Shown: positions 11,443 to 23,566, counted from the stretch's first letter. The stretch: 64,000 bases of DNA from Stenocarpella maydis (GCA_002270565.1 NQMI01000025.1:310001-374000); one strand, 5' to 3'. Made by a program: numbers and translations. Notes: generated from the letters alone by a model not told the origin.

Positions 11443-13480
11443 ATGACTTCTCTAAAAGCCTTCGCCCGGAAATGGCGCCAGACCAAGGGCTATCCTGGAG
11501 TGTTCTCTTGTCCCGGGAATACGCCTCCTCGCCGACTCTTTACCGGCATTCCATGTAAGCATCTTGTCCCTGAGCTCCGGCCAATCCGGCAAGACTTGGT
11601 CTGACCACAAGACTGACCCTTTGCACATTAGCGCTCGGAGCAGCCAGGAGCCTCTCTGACATCGCCGATGAGAGTCTCTACCCGTCACCTGTACAGAGCA
11701 TCAGGGAGACTGAATATCCACACATGAAGAAGGGTGAGGCGTACCAGTGCCATCCTCCCGAGAGGCGCCATCTAAAAGAAAACGCCATAGGAACCTATCT
11801 CGATCATAGTGGCACCACCATCTACGCTAGATCACTCATAGAATCCTTTGCCAACCACATGTTGTCCAACCTGTACGGAAACCCTCACAGCGCTAACGCC
11901 CCTGCCGAGCTCTCTGGGCACGTGGTCGACAGCGTGAGACAAAAGGTATTAAACTTCTTCGGGGCCGACCCGAGACACTTCGACCTCGTCTTCACGGCAA
12001 ACGCCACGGCGGGAATCAAGCTCGTGGCGGACTGCTTCCAGGACCTGGCGGAGCGGACCCGCGACGGCAACTTCTGGTACGGCTACCACAAGGACTCCCA
12101 CACCAGCCTCGTCGGCGTGCGCGAGCTGGCCTATGGGCACTCGCACTGCTTCGAGAGCGACGCAGAGGTCGAGGACTGGCTGCGCCACCCTGGCTCCGTG
12201 CCCCCGGGGCGCGGCGCCCACAGCAACACCCGCCTCCGCCAGCTGTCCCGCCGCGGCGGCCTCGGCCTCCTGGCGTACCCGGGCCAGTCCAACATGACCG
12301 GGCGGAGGCTGCCGCTCTCCTGGCCCGGGGCGGTCAGGTCGTCCCCGGACCTGACAAACACGTATAGCCTCCTCGACTGTGCTGCGCTCGCCATGACCAG
12401 CCCCTTGGACAAGGTCTTCAGGAACGCCGAGACCGCACCGGACTTCACCTGCGTCTCTCTGTACAAGATCTTCGGCTTCCCGGACCTCGGGGCCCTGATA
12501 GTCAGGAAGGACTCGGGCCACATCCTGACCCTCCGGAAATACTTTGGCGGCGGGACCGTCACCATGGTCTCGGTGCTGGGCGGATCATGGCACAAGACCA
12601 AGGGCCTCGACTCCGCCGCGACCGAGTCCCACGACGGCACGGCCTCCAGCAGGAGCCCCTCGTACGAAATACACGATAGCCTCGAGGACGGCACGCTCCC
12701 CTTCCACAGCATCCTCGCCCTGGACCAGGCCATCGACGTCCACGCCCGCATCTATGGGTCCATGGGCAACATATCCCGCTACACGACGTCCCTGTCCAAG
12801 ATGTTGTACGACGAGCTCAGGCGCCTCCGCCACTCGAACGGGCACCCGGCCTGTCACATCTACACCGACGACGGCGGCCAGGGCTATGGCGATCCGGAGA
12901 GGCAGGGAGCGACTATAGCCTTTAACATGATGGACGCGGATGGTATCTATATCCCCTACTCTGACGTGGAGAAGACAGCCAACGACAATGGTGTATATGT
13001 GAGGTCAGGCGGTAAGGCTTCTAGGACTATTAGGGAAAAGACCATATGCCCACGGATACGGCTGACACTCTCTCCAAGGAATCTGCTGCCCGGGAGGGCT
13101 CTACACCGCGCTTGACTACGAGCCCTGGGAGCTCCAGAGGGCCTTCTCGGCCCACCACGTATGCGGGCCGGACGGCATCAGCCTTATTCATCAGCTCCCT
13201 ACGGGGTAAGTGCCTTGGACCCTTAGACCTGTCCCCCCCCCCAAAGCCAAGAAACGTGTGAGCTGATGCCGGGATGTCTTTCTACAGAGTCGTAAGAGCT
13301 AGCCTTGGTGCCATGAGCACACGCGAAGATGTGGGTAGGTTCGTGTCCTTCCTCAAAGACACATTCATAAGCCACGGGTCTGCGCACCACAGGGCCCCTG
13401 GGAGAGCCGAGGAATATAGCGAGGAGGGTATGGACTACGGTATAAGCAGTCCCGGTTTAGCGACGGCCGGGACGGCGTAG
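11443..13480 (+). CDS. Molybdenum-cofactor-sulfurase-like class V aminotransferase without MOSC domain, four exons
   Basis: Exons are 11443-11554, 11632-13011, 13079-13205 and 13288-13480 (1812 nt, 603 residues). Phases join cleanly; intron 2 would end in AAG, which is unusual. The protein shows the MOCOS/ABA3/HxB N-terminal signature: YPSPVQSIRETEYPHMKKG, TYLDHSGTT, NLYGNPHS, FTANATAGIKLVADCF, LLAYPGQSNMTGRR, SLYKIFGFPDLGALIVR with the PLP lysine at about residue 316, YFGGGTV, and VRSGGICCPGGLYTALDYEP with the candidate sulfur-carrying Cys at about residue 500. The tail VVRASLGAMSTREDVGRFVS is also typical. The family moves sulfur from cysteine onto the Mo cofactor of xanthine dehydrogenase-type enzymes. 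Full-length fungal HxB proteins are longer and carry a C-terminal MOSC domain; this one stops about 60 residues after the PLP-enzyme fold. It may be a paralogue or use a separate MOSC partner. Confidence 0.85.
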
Positions 13481-16400
13481 ATTCGGCACTATATACGTTC
13501 CTCTATTGTATGTCTTTTTCACTTTTTCCTTTGTCTTTTGATCTTTTCACGCTTGGCGAGGAGTACTCCTTTTCCAACAGACCGGATCCGAATAGCAAAA
13601 TATGGCGCAAGTTTCATGGAAGACCCGGAGTCTCCAAAAATGTATCGGGCACACCACACTTTCCTCAACACACACATGCACACGCACACACCTATATATA
13701 CATACACACACCAAATCAAGCTGGCCGTGGCTGCGCTTGCGCACGGAGGAGGGGGGTGGGGGAATTAAGTGGGCAATATTTCCCTTGGAGGTGGGCTTTT
13801 GAACTGAAGCAGGCAATCAGTAAAGCAAACAGAATGAAATACTCATAGGCCTGGACTGCCGCGATGACTACGGTGTGATGCATGCTGGTCAGGTGCGGCA
13901 TTGGCCCACCACCAACATGTTCCCTGGTTGCAATCCACTCCACGTCACCGTCCCGCCCCCCTCCAGAGGCCAAAAAAATAGAATTGTCATTTCTGCAATG
14001 CGAAGGAATAAGAAGGTTCTCACTTCCAAAACAGGCAGTCCAAATTTTGTGACCTGCTGGTTGCTGCCGCTGGTGGTGGTGGTTGGGGGGTGGGGTGCCT
14101 GGCCCGTCACCCAAAAAATACTGCTGAATCGGAACATGTCCGGGCTGAAGGAGAGTGGTGATTAGATTGATTGCACAAAACATATCGGAAATGGGATATC
14201 CATCATTGACGTGTAGAGTCGTCAAATCGCCCCCAGGGCATGAGTCTGGCGCCTGTTTCAACCGGGACGCTGGTAGATCACGTCGCGCAACCGTTCTCAG
14301 CGGCTGCTTGACCTCCCGGCCCATCCTCTGAATGACATAGTCAGATTAGCACTATATCTGCTGTGCCTAATATTTCACATCTGGTTGGCACGCCTCGAGC
14401 TCAAAGGCGTACTTGGCTCTGGTGTGCCAACTTCTGCCCGCCACTGATTGCCCTTCTGGGGCAGAGCGAACATGGCGGCTGCTTACCGTACAGCCCTGTG
14501 AACTGACCTGTCAGCACATGACATGAGCTGCGCGTGCTCGATCATGGTGATTTCGGCAAGGCGATCCGATCGGACGTCATGTGCTTCCCGCCAACCTTCC
14601 TCTGCATGAAGTTACTCGAATAGCCTCATATCCGCAACGAGAAACGAAGCTCGGAGTTCTGGTGATTAAGTGGCAATGCGAAGTTATTCTGACAGGTACT
14701 GTGCATCAAATATTGGTTGTCAGGGATAAAAAGTCCTAGAGAAACAACCTGATCGCGATTTGTCCTCTGAGCACTGATTTTGGCGTACCAGGCTGTGACA
14801 CCTGGTGGTTGATGATAGTCTCAGGTCTTGGTGCATGTATAGTCCGGCAGGCTTATGCAGGACAACAAAGCATACATGCAGTGTTTTCCTGGCAAAGCAA
14901 GATAATCTGTCTGCATTGCAGTGCTTACAACACGCGTCCTCTGACGTCGAGATGGGTACCGTAGCGCCTCTAGATCAGCAGGGCTGAGACAAGAAGGACC
15001 ACGGTATACGACATACTGTCTTCCCCAGAGGTTCTTCTCAGCCGCCGGGTGTCTCTTCACTTCTAGATAGCCCTCTCCGACGCAGACTAGTTCTCGTGCA
15101 CTTCGAAAGCTGATGACTGTTCTCCGGTTACACTGCAACCCCCCCCCCAATGCTACATTAGTCAGGGAAACGTTTGATTATCCAACACATAGACCATATA
15201 TCGTGACCAACCATGCACTGGTTCTTGTCCAAGAGGCTTGCCTTGGTCAGAAAATGTGAAAAGCGATGCAGTTCGCCAACCCCCTCCGCGGTGAGGGATG
15301 TGTCAGCTATTGTTCTGGCGAGCTGAGGATTGGACCTGGACCCTGGAAACCCCCCCCCCCCCAAAACGCCAGGCTGATATTGGGCAGGCTAGCTTGCTGG
15401 TGGATGGAGTGGAGGTGTGGAAACGACCCAGCATGCAGTTGATGACGACCTTGACGTGCATGAACGGGCCCACAGATTATACACTGCAGACGTCCCACAT
15501 GCCTAATTACAGCTGCCCAAATTTGTTCAATAGGCGATATTGCACCCGGCAGTCCCTGTAACATGAGTGCCTTTCGCCCAGAGTACAGGCGTGCTCAGCG
15601 GGAGAGGAGGGGTCATAAGTAGGTAGGTCGGTGTTATGGGAAAAGAAAAAGCAGAAGAGGTCCAGACCAAGAGGGAAAGGGGGGGAAAGATGTTCCGGAC
15701 CAGGGCAGGTAGACTGTAGTCGAGCTGAGACATGATGAACAATAGGGCAGCGTTGTCAGCTCCCAAGTGTCAGTCCCAGCCAACAGGAGTGGAACACACA
15801 AGACCGGTCAAGGGGCGGCAGGCTTCCGAGAGCTGCACCGTTGAATGGGATGCACCGAGGCACGCACGACCTTGACAGCCATGCAGAGGAGAGGTGTCCT
15901 GCAGCGGCGCACCCAAGTGAGATAGATGCACACGCACACGGGCTGACAGGAGAGAGCGCGGTGGCTGCAACGGGTCCGGGGGTGACAGGTCACAAAGACG
16001 GTCCTGTCAAGGCCCTGTCAGTGTTCCTGTCAAGGTCCTGTCAACGGCGCCCTGGCTGTCAGGCTGCCTCGTCTCGTCTCTTGTTCCCGTCGAGTCCTGC
16101 ATGGCCCTTCCCACCATCCGGAGCGCACACCCCTGGGCCCTGGCTGTCGTCACGAGGACCCTTGCGGGCAGGCCCCATGTGCAGCAAGCAGCAAGCACCC
16201 AAGTGTCACCGGCAGCAGATGCAATTCCAGAGCAGGGAGACACAACTGTCCACAGGCGGCGCGCAGGTGGGATGGATGCTGGACCGAAAGTGCCGCAGGA
16301 TGACAGGTGGGGAGGTCGGAATGCAGCACCGTCGACGTCCATATTCGTCATAGCCGGGGACATCTCCCTCCAAACCCCTTAAATCCGCCCGAGGGTCATC

Positions 16401-18836
16401 CAACCTCCTCCTCTGCTGCATGCTCATGATGCTGCTGCCGCTTCAGCCTGCAAGGAGGAACCAGAGAAGACCCCTCCAGCGACCCACCTTTCGGGCCTGG
16501 CGGCCTGCCTACCTCTTGCAAAACATGCGATATACATGCTGGCGAGGTGGTCCGACAGTGACAGCCATGCTCTGGATCTGGATCTGGGCCCGGCTGTGGC
16601 TCTCTCGATCCGAGCCTGGCTCTTGATCTGGCCACGGCTTGGGCTCCGGTCATGGCTCTGGGTCGGGCATGTACGCACTCGCACCCGGTGTCACAGGAGG
16701 AAGACAGCCGTGGGGTGCTTGGAGCCACTTGTCCTCGTGGTGTCGCGTGTGCATCATGATATTGGATATCCTCCTGCTTAGCATCCAGAAAGGCAGAGAG
16801 GCCAGGTCAGGCCTGGCCAGGCCAGACAAGGTTGTGTTTATCCGGATGCGGCCATGTTTCAGCGCTCAATTCCGCAGGGCAAAATCCAGCCATTCTCTTT
16901 GCAAATCATGTTTGCTTTGTTCGCCAGCTGCACTCGATTCGTCAATACGGGGAAATAAGCTGTCTTACTCACCATCTCGGCGTTACCAGTTCGAGTTTGC
17001 TGGCAGTTTAGCCTCGCCCCATCGTCCCACCCCCGGGGACTGAAGCTCCATGCAGGATCCAGCTGCGGCCTGCCCTTGCTTCGCTCAGTCGGGTCCCGTT
17101 ACCCCTTGCCTCCGCTCTTCTTTTTCCTCTCCTACAATACCCTCTTTGAGGAATGGGCTCCTCGCCTTAGTCATCGGACAAGTCTCACCGTGGTGCTGCC
17201 GACCCCGAGGAGGCCATATTGCTTCCATCAGTTCGTGATCGGCCTGCCAGTGTCTCTTTCTCCTCGGCGCTAGCAGGGCCGGAGCAGGGGAAAAAGCAAC
17301 AGGCTGCGAGAAACAAGAGAAGAAAAAAAGAAAAACCCACCGTTCAACGCTGCTGTAAATCCCATTAGGCACTTGGGCTCGCCACCGAATCACCCGAGTA
17401 TCAAGGGACAGCGCATCTTTGGAGTTGGATTGGGCTGGGCTGGCCGTCATTGCTGCCAAACCATTGCTGTCAAAAAGGAAGTGGCCTGTCTCAGGTCAGC
17501 AGTGCGCCAGGTATTCGCAGGTGTTTGTTCTCTCAGGAGGGCAAGGTACGCTCGCTGCTCAACATACCTACCTGCTGCCTGTCCGGCTGCCGTCACCGTC
17601 ACCGTCACCTCTACGTCCTGTTCCTATTCCTGGTTGGACCCCCCCCAAGACCCCCAATCTTGATTTCGTGCATGTGCCACAATTATCCAGCAGCAGCCTA
17701 CGAAGCAGTCACCGTAATAAGCCCTTGATACTAGGGTATCCCTCGGAAGCCGGCCACACCGTGTTGGACTTGGGGATCCGCGATCCAGCGGCCTCGAACC
17801 AAGAGACTTGACCGTGGGCCACCTCCTCTGATGAACGAGTCCTAGGCCGGCATGCCTGCTGCTGAGGCCCTGGACCTGACCTCCTGAATCGACCTTTATA
17901 CAGTCCTGTCCCGTCGTTGACGTGCCCGCTGCCGCCAGCCGACCCGGGTCCTGCACCGAGGCGGCCTGTCCAGGGGCTGTTCGAAGCGCGGCGAGTTTGC
18001 GCTTGACCGGTGGTCTAGAAACCCTCAGCGACTGGGTGGGAGCCCACTGCAACATCATCCACATCTCTGACACATCGACTGCGCCAGCTGCTCGTTCAAC
18101 CCCACATGAGCCTCGCGCCCTTGGTGCTGGTGTTGCTGCTGTCGTCGAGCAGTTACGGAAGCCCACCGTGCAGATCAAAACGGCGAATAAGCTCCACGCC
18201 CGGCCCCCGTGTGCTCTCATAACTGCTGCAAGAGTTTGCGGCTGGCAGAGGTAAATCTCCCTTTAAAGACGGGGTCAGATCGCCTGGGCCCCCGGTCTCC
18301 TCCCCCATCTCGTTTCGGCAATCTCGATTGGCTCGCTGGAAATCGGTACCTCTCTTTGTCTCGTCGACTTTGGCCATTCCATTTGCAGAAAGGCTACTTG
18401 ACAGCGAGTCCTTGATTCGATTTCCCTCATACCCTGGGGAGCAGCCTTTGTTTTCGAATCCGGAGCGACAATAGAGCGCTTGTGCTCACGTAGCATCCCA
18501 AAGAAACGCCCGAAGACTTTCGTAGGGCCATCCACAGCGACAACACCAACGTCAAAGCCAGCACAACAAGAAAGGGAGAAAGAACCCTTGTGGGCAGAAA
18601 ACCAGGACCTGGCTCTTGAACACACCCACCTCGGGGGCTCACGTCCTCGTGTGTGCGTAAAACAGCACCCAGAGGAGCTCAAAAGCCGATTAACCGCACA
18701 GCCAAACCAGCCAAGCTGTTCATGGCTTGTGGCTCTTCCACCACTGTGAGACTGACAAGCGGAATCTGAATTTTTAAGAGCCCATTAATCACCGTGACAC
18801 ATATAAACGTGTTCCAGGGGGGCTAGGAGCGATACA
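13481..18836. other. Long spacer upstream of the Zn2Cys6 gene
   Basis: About 5.4 kb with no recognisable gene. It contains a CA/TA-rich tract (13668-13712), poly-C runs at 15139-15148 and 15350-15362, a cluster of CCTGTCA/TGACAGG hexamers at about 15940-16310, and a GGCCAGG run at 16800-16829. Frames in this region are short, overlap each other on both strands and lack domain signatures. The last 1-2 kb is probably the regulatory region of the transcription factor gene. Confidence 0.55.
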
Positions 18837-20115
18837 ATGTCGTATCAATACCCCTCGCCGACCACGCCGCCACCGCCATATGATACAGGCTATTCCATTC
18901 CTTCGCAGCCCACAGGAATGGGCATGAGATCGCCCAGCGAGGCAGTGAAAAACGAAGGCGACCCGGCCGCTTTGCAATTCGACGGCAAGTGTGAATCACC
19001 AGTCCCGGGACTGGCAACAGCCGACCAAGCACAAGGGTCCGATCCAGCGAACATGGGCATTGGCACCGACAAGAAGAGAGGAAAGCTGAATTACCACCGA
19101 GCAGGGACTGCATGTAGTAAGTAGTTAACCCCCCCCCCCCCNCGTTTCTTTTCCTCTAAACCTCACAAGTGGCGACAGATAATGTCGCGCGTCAGGTCGA
19201 CGATACTGACCGTTTTCTGTAGCAAACTGTCGGAAGCGTAAGATCAGGTGCGTGCAGACGCGAGGCCCCAAGTGCGAGCAGTGCCAGCGGCTTCACAAAG
19301 AATGCGTCATCACGGCTGTGGACCAGCAGAGCTCCATGGACGCCGCCAGGAACAAGCCAATACCACGCACGGCCGCAGGCCCCAGGCTTGCGTCAGCCGG
19401 TTCTTCCCCCAGCATGCACCACCTTGTAGCCATGCCAATGCCTCCCATGCAGAATATGGGCCTGGCAGACCCACCAGATCTCAAGAGTAGGTCCTACCCC
19501 CGACCTCCTGTCCAGCGCTTCTTGAAGCTGGCTCGCAGGCATCTGACCGGAACTGCAGTGGCCCCTGGCGGGCCCATGAACCGCGCATACCCCGATTATG
19601 GAGGCCCGGGGATCCCGAGCACGTGGCAGCAGTTCAGCCAACCCACTCCTGTAGTCCCGAACTTTTCGCCTTACCAGCGCGGTACGCCCCCTCCCGGAGC
19701 CTGGCCGGCCCCTCCAGTGCCGGGGGACGCGTCGGCCAGAGACCAGATGCAGTGGGGCTCATACCCTGCCCCGACCCAGCCCTTTGCGGCCATGTCGCAG
19801 ATGACGGCGGACGCTTACGGCCGAAAAACGCCCAACCCCATGCCCCCCACAGAGATATACCCTACCGTGCCGACCATGGGATCGCCCCAGGTGGGACAGC
19901 CCGCCTCGATGTCCCCCCCTGCGACCTCGCCCCATGTGACCAGCTATGGCTCGTGGCAGCAGACATACCCCCCTCCCACGATGCCGAGACCGGGAGAGGG
20001 CTTCGGGGCATGGTACGGGGAGGGCGATGGCGCGGGCCCTCATCAGCAGCCGGGTAGCCAGGACTGGAACTGGAATGTGCATGGGAAACCCGAGCAGGGC
20101 GAGACGAGGAGTTAG
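18837..20115 (+). CDS. Zn2Cys6 binuclear-cluster protein with low-complexity C-terminus, two or three exons
   Basis: Exon 1 is 18837-19116, intron 19117-19222 (GTAAGT...TAG), and exon 2 runs from 19223 to the stop at 20115, giving 390 residues. The join recreates the zinc cluster: AGTAC + TNCRKRKIRCVQ, then KCEQCQRLHKECV, matching C-x2-C-x6-C-x(n)-C-x2-C-x6-C, the DNA-binding domain restricted to fungi. The stretch before it is Pro/Ser-rich. The part after it is Pro/Gly/Met/Tyr-rich without a visible fungal-specific middle homology region. A further in-frame 72-nt segment, 19487-19558, has GTAGGT, CTGAC and CAG in the right places and is probably a third intron, which would give 366 residues. 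The cluster is near the middle of the protein rather than the N-terminus. Intron 1 contains a poly-C tract with an ambiguous base at 19142. Target genes are unknown. Confidence 0.85.
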
Positions 20116-21683
20116 AGCAAAGGGAGATATACTCGGTCCCGTCCTCTGCGCAAGGGCTCTGGCGCGCAGGTCGAGCGAGCCCCGGCGGTGTCAACATCGC
20201 GCCAGTCGCTGATCACACGGCCGGGATTTTATTCCCGCTCGGCATTGAGATGAAGCCTTGCGTCAGGTTCCGCCAGAGACAGGAACCCAGTCCTGTGGCC
20301 ACCAAGAGAGGATTGAACACATCTGCTGCGCTGACCTCGCCTGCTGGCGGGCCCTGGTGCATATGCTGGCCGGAAAGCAGTCGTCAACGCCGGCGGAAAG
20401 AAAAAGGGACGCGAGAGAATATACTTCCAAGCTACCTCTTAGAGGTCCAGGGGGGGGGCGGGACCCGAGTCCACAGAATCGGCATGTCCATACCGGGAGG
20501 GGGACTTCTGGAGCACGGAGAAATATAAAGTGCAGGGAGAGCTAGGTAGGGGAAAGGACGAGGCGGTGAAGTGCCAACATCTAGAGACACAGCAAACTAG
20601 AAGTGCCCACAAACAGAGAGGCACCGCGTCAACAGCAGCGATCACACAACAGTTTTCTATTCCTTCCAAAGAACGTCGTCTAGAAGAGGGTAAATCTCGA
20701 CGGGATGCACAGGGCAACATGGGGACAGGGCAAGGACCAGGCCTGCGGGGATCGGCGCCAGGCGGGAGGGTCCAAACTTTATTGTGTGGGGAGGCCGGGG
20801 TGCGTGGGAAGGTGGGCTCGGGAACTGGGCCCCGGCTTTGTTTTGGTTTCAGAATGGGGAGATTCGGGACGGGGGGATATGGCATCGGATATTTGTTGCT
20901 CGGCGGATGGTGTCGTAAATATATACGTTATTCGCGTGATCAGCCCGCATCCTAATGTGAATTACACTTTGTTACGCGGATAACGGCACCTTGTTGGCGT
21001 TCCGCGGGGTGCCCCACTGGTCTCTTTCTTTGGCCCTACCTTGTGCTGAGAATGTTGTATGGGTTCCATCTCTCCCAGGTGGCTTTTCCGTTCGGCGGAC
21101 TGCTCGACACTTGACCGCTGGGACGTGACGTCTCGGAACTGACAAATTGATGGAGAAGTTGAGCCTATGGGCCCCCCTCACCCCCCCCCCCCCCAAAAAA
21201 AAAGGCTTCCTGCTGTGTAAGGTTGCACAAGGCCGCCGCGCGGTACTCGCACAACATAAATGAGGTTCCCTGACTGCACATCCATCGACAGATGGTGGTC
21301 CTATTCACGAATCCACGGGCATGAACTGTGCATTTCCGGGCCCTATTCCCAATGCTAGACAGAAAACAGCGCGTGAGGCTGTACCGAGCCGTTCCTGGAT
21401 ACCGCTTCTGGACGCGGGTGCGTTTCAGCTGCGTGAGCCCCGCAGTAGGGCGGCCAGCACATAACACACCCATTTGGTGGGCTGATGGTTGCCTCCTTTT
21501 GGCTCCTCTCCGGGACGCACCCTGAGCTTTCGGGCTGTGGGTGTGCGGATTGCTGTGTCATGGTGATTCGCATGATCTGCCCGACAAGGTGTGTCTTCAC
21601 TCGGATGGCTGGTGGCGACCAATCGCAAAGACAAGAATGAGACGGGACCCAGAAAATTGTCAACATGTACCCCAGGCCGACAA
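20116..21683. other. Spacer between convergent Zn2Cys6 and DUF202 genes
   Basis: About 1.6 kb without a supportable gene. It contains poly-G at 20450-20458 and a C14A9 tract at 21181-21203. It must hold the 3' ends of both neighbouring transcripts. Confidence 0.55.
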
Positions 21684-22836
21684 TCACGAGGATAGCCTCA
21701 GTGTCAGCACTAAAAGGGTGATGTAGGCTCCCAGACTCAGAATTGTTAGGAATGCAACTGGCGTGCCATTAGCACGCTGAAGTCCTCCCGGTTCGGCCAA
21801 AGCACATAGAATCTGTGGGTAGCCACGCAAGGTGCTGACTGCGAGAGAAAGAAATGACCCGACGTTCAGGATTTCACTTACCGCTATTGCCACTGGTGCG
21901 GAACTTCTTGATAACCGTCTGGACCCGCCTTCGGCCCCGGCCAGAATCAACGTTGTCTTGGCCGAGCGGGTGCTCCCCGGCCTCGCCGTCATCATTCTCC
22001 GAGTTGGACTCCTCCTGGGCAAAAAACTGCTTGTTGCCCTCATATCGTCTGAAGACCGCCACGACCAGGACCGCCACCCCGTATGCGGCAAAAAGCGCTC
22101 CGATCGCATAGAACTCACTGGTGAAGATCTTGAGGATGATGAGCGCAAATGAGAACTGCGATAGGGCCGTCCTCATGTAGGCCCCTTCGAAAGTGCGCTG
22201 GGCAGCTCGGATTTCGGTAAGCCTGATGGGGCAAGAAGGGCCGAATAAGCACTTGACAGATTTGGATCCCCACGCAGAAAATCCGGGCCAGGGCAAGGGG
22301 ATGTGTTGGGATCAACATTTTAATGCATCAAGTAAGGCACGCGACAGCCCTGCACGATGCAGAAGCGGGCATGCCCGTCCCAAGGCGCCAGGGGTCGCAG
22401 GGGACAGTCTCTCGCAAGCCCACCGCTCACGTTGGGACGGCCAATGGGGCAATGGCCCGGCATACGGTGCTCTGGGATGGCAGGGTGTCCTAAGGGTTGA
22501 GCCATGGTGATGCAGAATAGAGAGTAGTACTGACTCTGCAGAGGTGAGAACAATTGACCTGCGTTCCTTACTGTCAGTTACAAACATGGTAGGAATTCAA
22601 AGAGAAGGGTTGCCACATGAGATATCCTGCTCGTAGCTGAGCAGTGTCAGAGGTGAGATAGCTGAGCCCACAGAGCGAGGCGGACAGCCCCATGAATCTC
22701 TTACCTGGCGCGATGTAATCTCAGGTGGAGATGGTCTTCAGGGTGCGGCTGGAGAGCCTAGGCGTGCGAGTTAGACTGAATGATCTGAGGCCTCACAAGT
22801 AGTCTTCCTCTGCGAGAATAAGCTGACCTCAAACAT
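21684..22836 (-). CDS. DUF202-type small membrane protein, multi-exon
   Basis: The two 3' exons are firm: 22222-21882 and 21838-21684, joined by a GTAAGT...CAG intron in phase. They encode RLTEIRAAQRTFEGAYMRTA, the first helix LSQFSFALIILKIF, the second helix FYAIGALFAAYGVAVLVVAV, FRRYEGNKQFF, an acidic linker (EESNSENDDGEAGE), RRRVQTVIKKFRT, and a third helix TPVAFLTILSLGAYITLLVL. This is the DUF202 pattern (R-T-x(n)-R-T-A-L then helices), a family of unknown biochemical role. The 5' end is less certain. A coherent solution is exon 22757-22705 (ALQPHPEDHLHLRLHRA) across a 482-nt intron, plus a tiny first exon 22836-22828 (MFE) with a GTCAGC donor, for 185 residues total. It is divergent from the V-ATPase subunit gene. 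Confidence 0.72.
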
Positions 22837-23180
22837 GGCGAACGATCGGCTATGTTGAACGCGCGGGTTGAACATATATTGGACAGGCCCACTGTGTACT
22901 GCACCTGGTTTGTTGGGAGGAGTAGACGCAATCGGCACTTGGAATGCTCGGGCCCCACATTTGGCAAAGGAGAACGATGACTAAGCTCACCATGAGCCAA
23001 GCACTCGTAGCGGCTGGCAGGTCACCTTGGTCCTTGATTCGTGACGGCGAGCCCATCACACCCATCAAGCTAGGCCACAGCTCCAACACCACAAATCTCA
23101 CGACCACGAACGAGCCACGACTTTGGCAATCACACCAATCCCCTCTTTTCGCTTTCAACCCGAGTCCACTACCGCCCGCC
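22837..23180. promoter_or_regulatory. Shared divergent promoter region
   Basis: About 340 bases between the proposed DUF202 start (minus strand) and the V-ATPase subunit f start (plus strand). The spacing suits a bidirectional promoter. No motif can be assigned with confidence. Confidence 0.45.
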
Positions 23181-23566
23181 ATGAAGCCCATCGTTGGAGC
23201 CTTTCAAGCATGGTCTTGGTTCGTCATCGCGCACACCGGCCGTGGGGGTCGAGAGTCGAAGTGATCTAATCCGAGTATAGTTTCGTCCTGTCGATATTCG
23301 CCATCATCATCCTATCAATCCTGGGGTTTGTCTACAAGAGCGGCCACGAGGAGTTCGTCGGGGGCATCGAGGATCCCGAAGACGGCTCAGCGGTAGCTTC
23401 CACCATCTTCGGGGCCGTCTTTGTCTACATTGTCAGTCGACTAGCCCCTCCCGTTTGTAAGTTTACTTGGCTAATGGTTCGTGGTATGCAGGGCTTCTTG
23501 GTCTGCTGTGGCCTCCAGGGCCTTCTGCATGTACGCGAGAGTCGACGAGGCGCGATCGCCCTGTAA
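23181..23566 (+). CDS. V-ATPase V0 subunit f homologue (yeast Ypr170w-b / RNase K family), three small exons
   Basis: Exons are 23181-23218, 23281-23431 and 23492-23566 (264 nt, 87 residues), with donors GTTCGT and GTCAGT and acceptors TAG and CAG. The spliced protein reads MKPIVGAFQAWSC, FVLSIFAIIILSILGFVYKS (helix 1), GHEEFVGGIEDPEDGSAVAS, TIFGAVFVYIGFLVCCGLQG (helix 2) and LLHVRESRRGAIAL. Length, two-helix layout and the central HEEFVGxIEDPEDGxAVA block match the yeast subunit f described as part of the proton-translocating V0 ring sector. No single exon is long enough to be seen as an open frame on its own, so simple ORF scans miss the gene. Role by family: a structural V0 component at vacuole and endosome membranes. 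The start is fixed by the conserved M-K/R-P. Confidence 0.88.

Noticed and set aside
22312..22587. Possible alternative first exon of the DUF202 gene
   Set aside because: No ATG with a donor in the right phase gives a product continuing into RLTEIRAAQ; the 22757-22705 exon fits phase.
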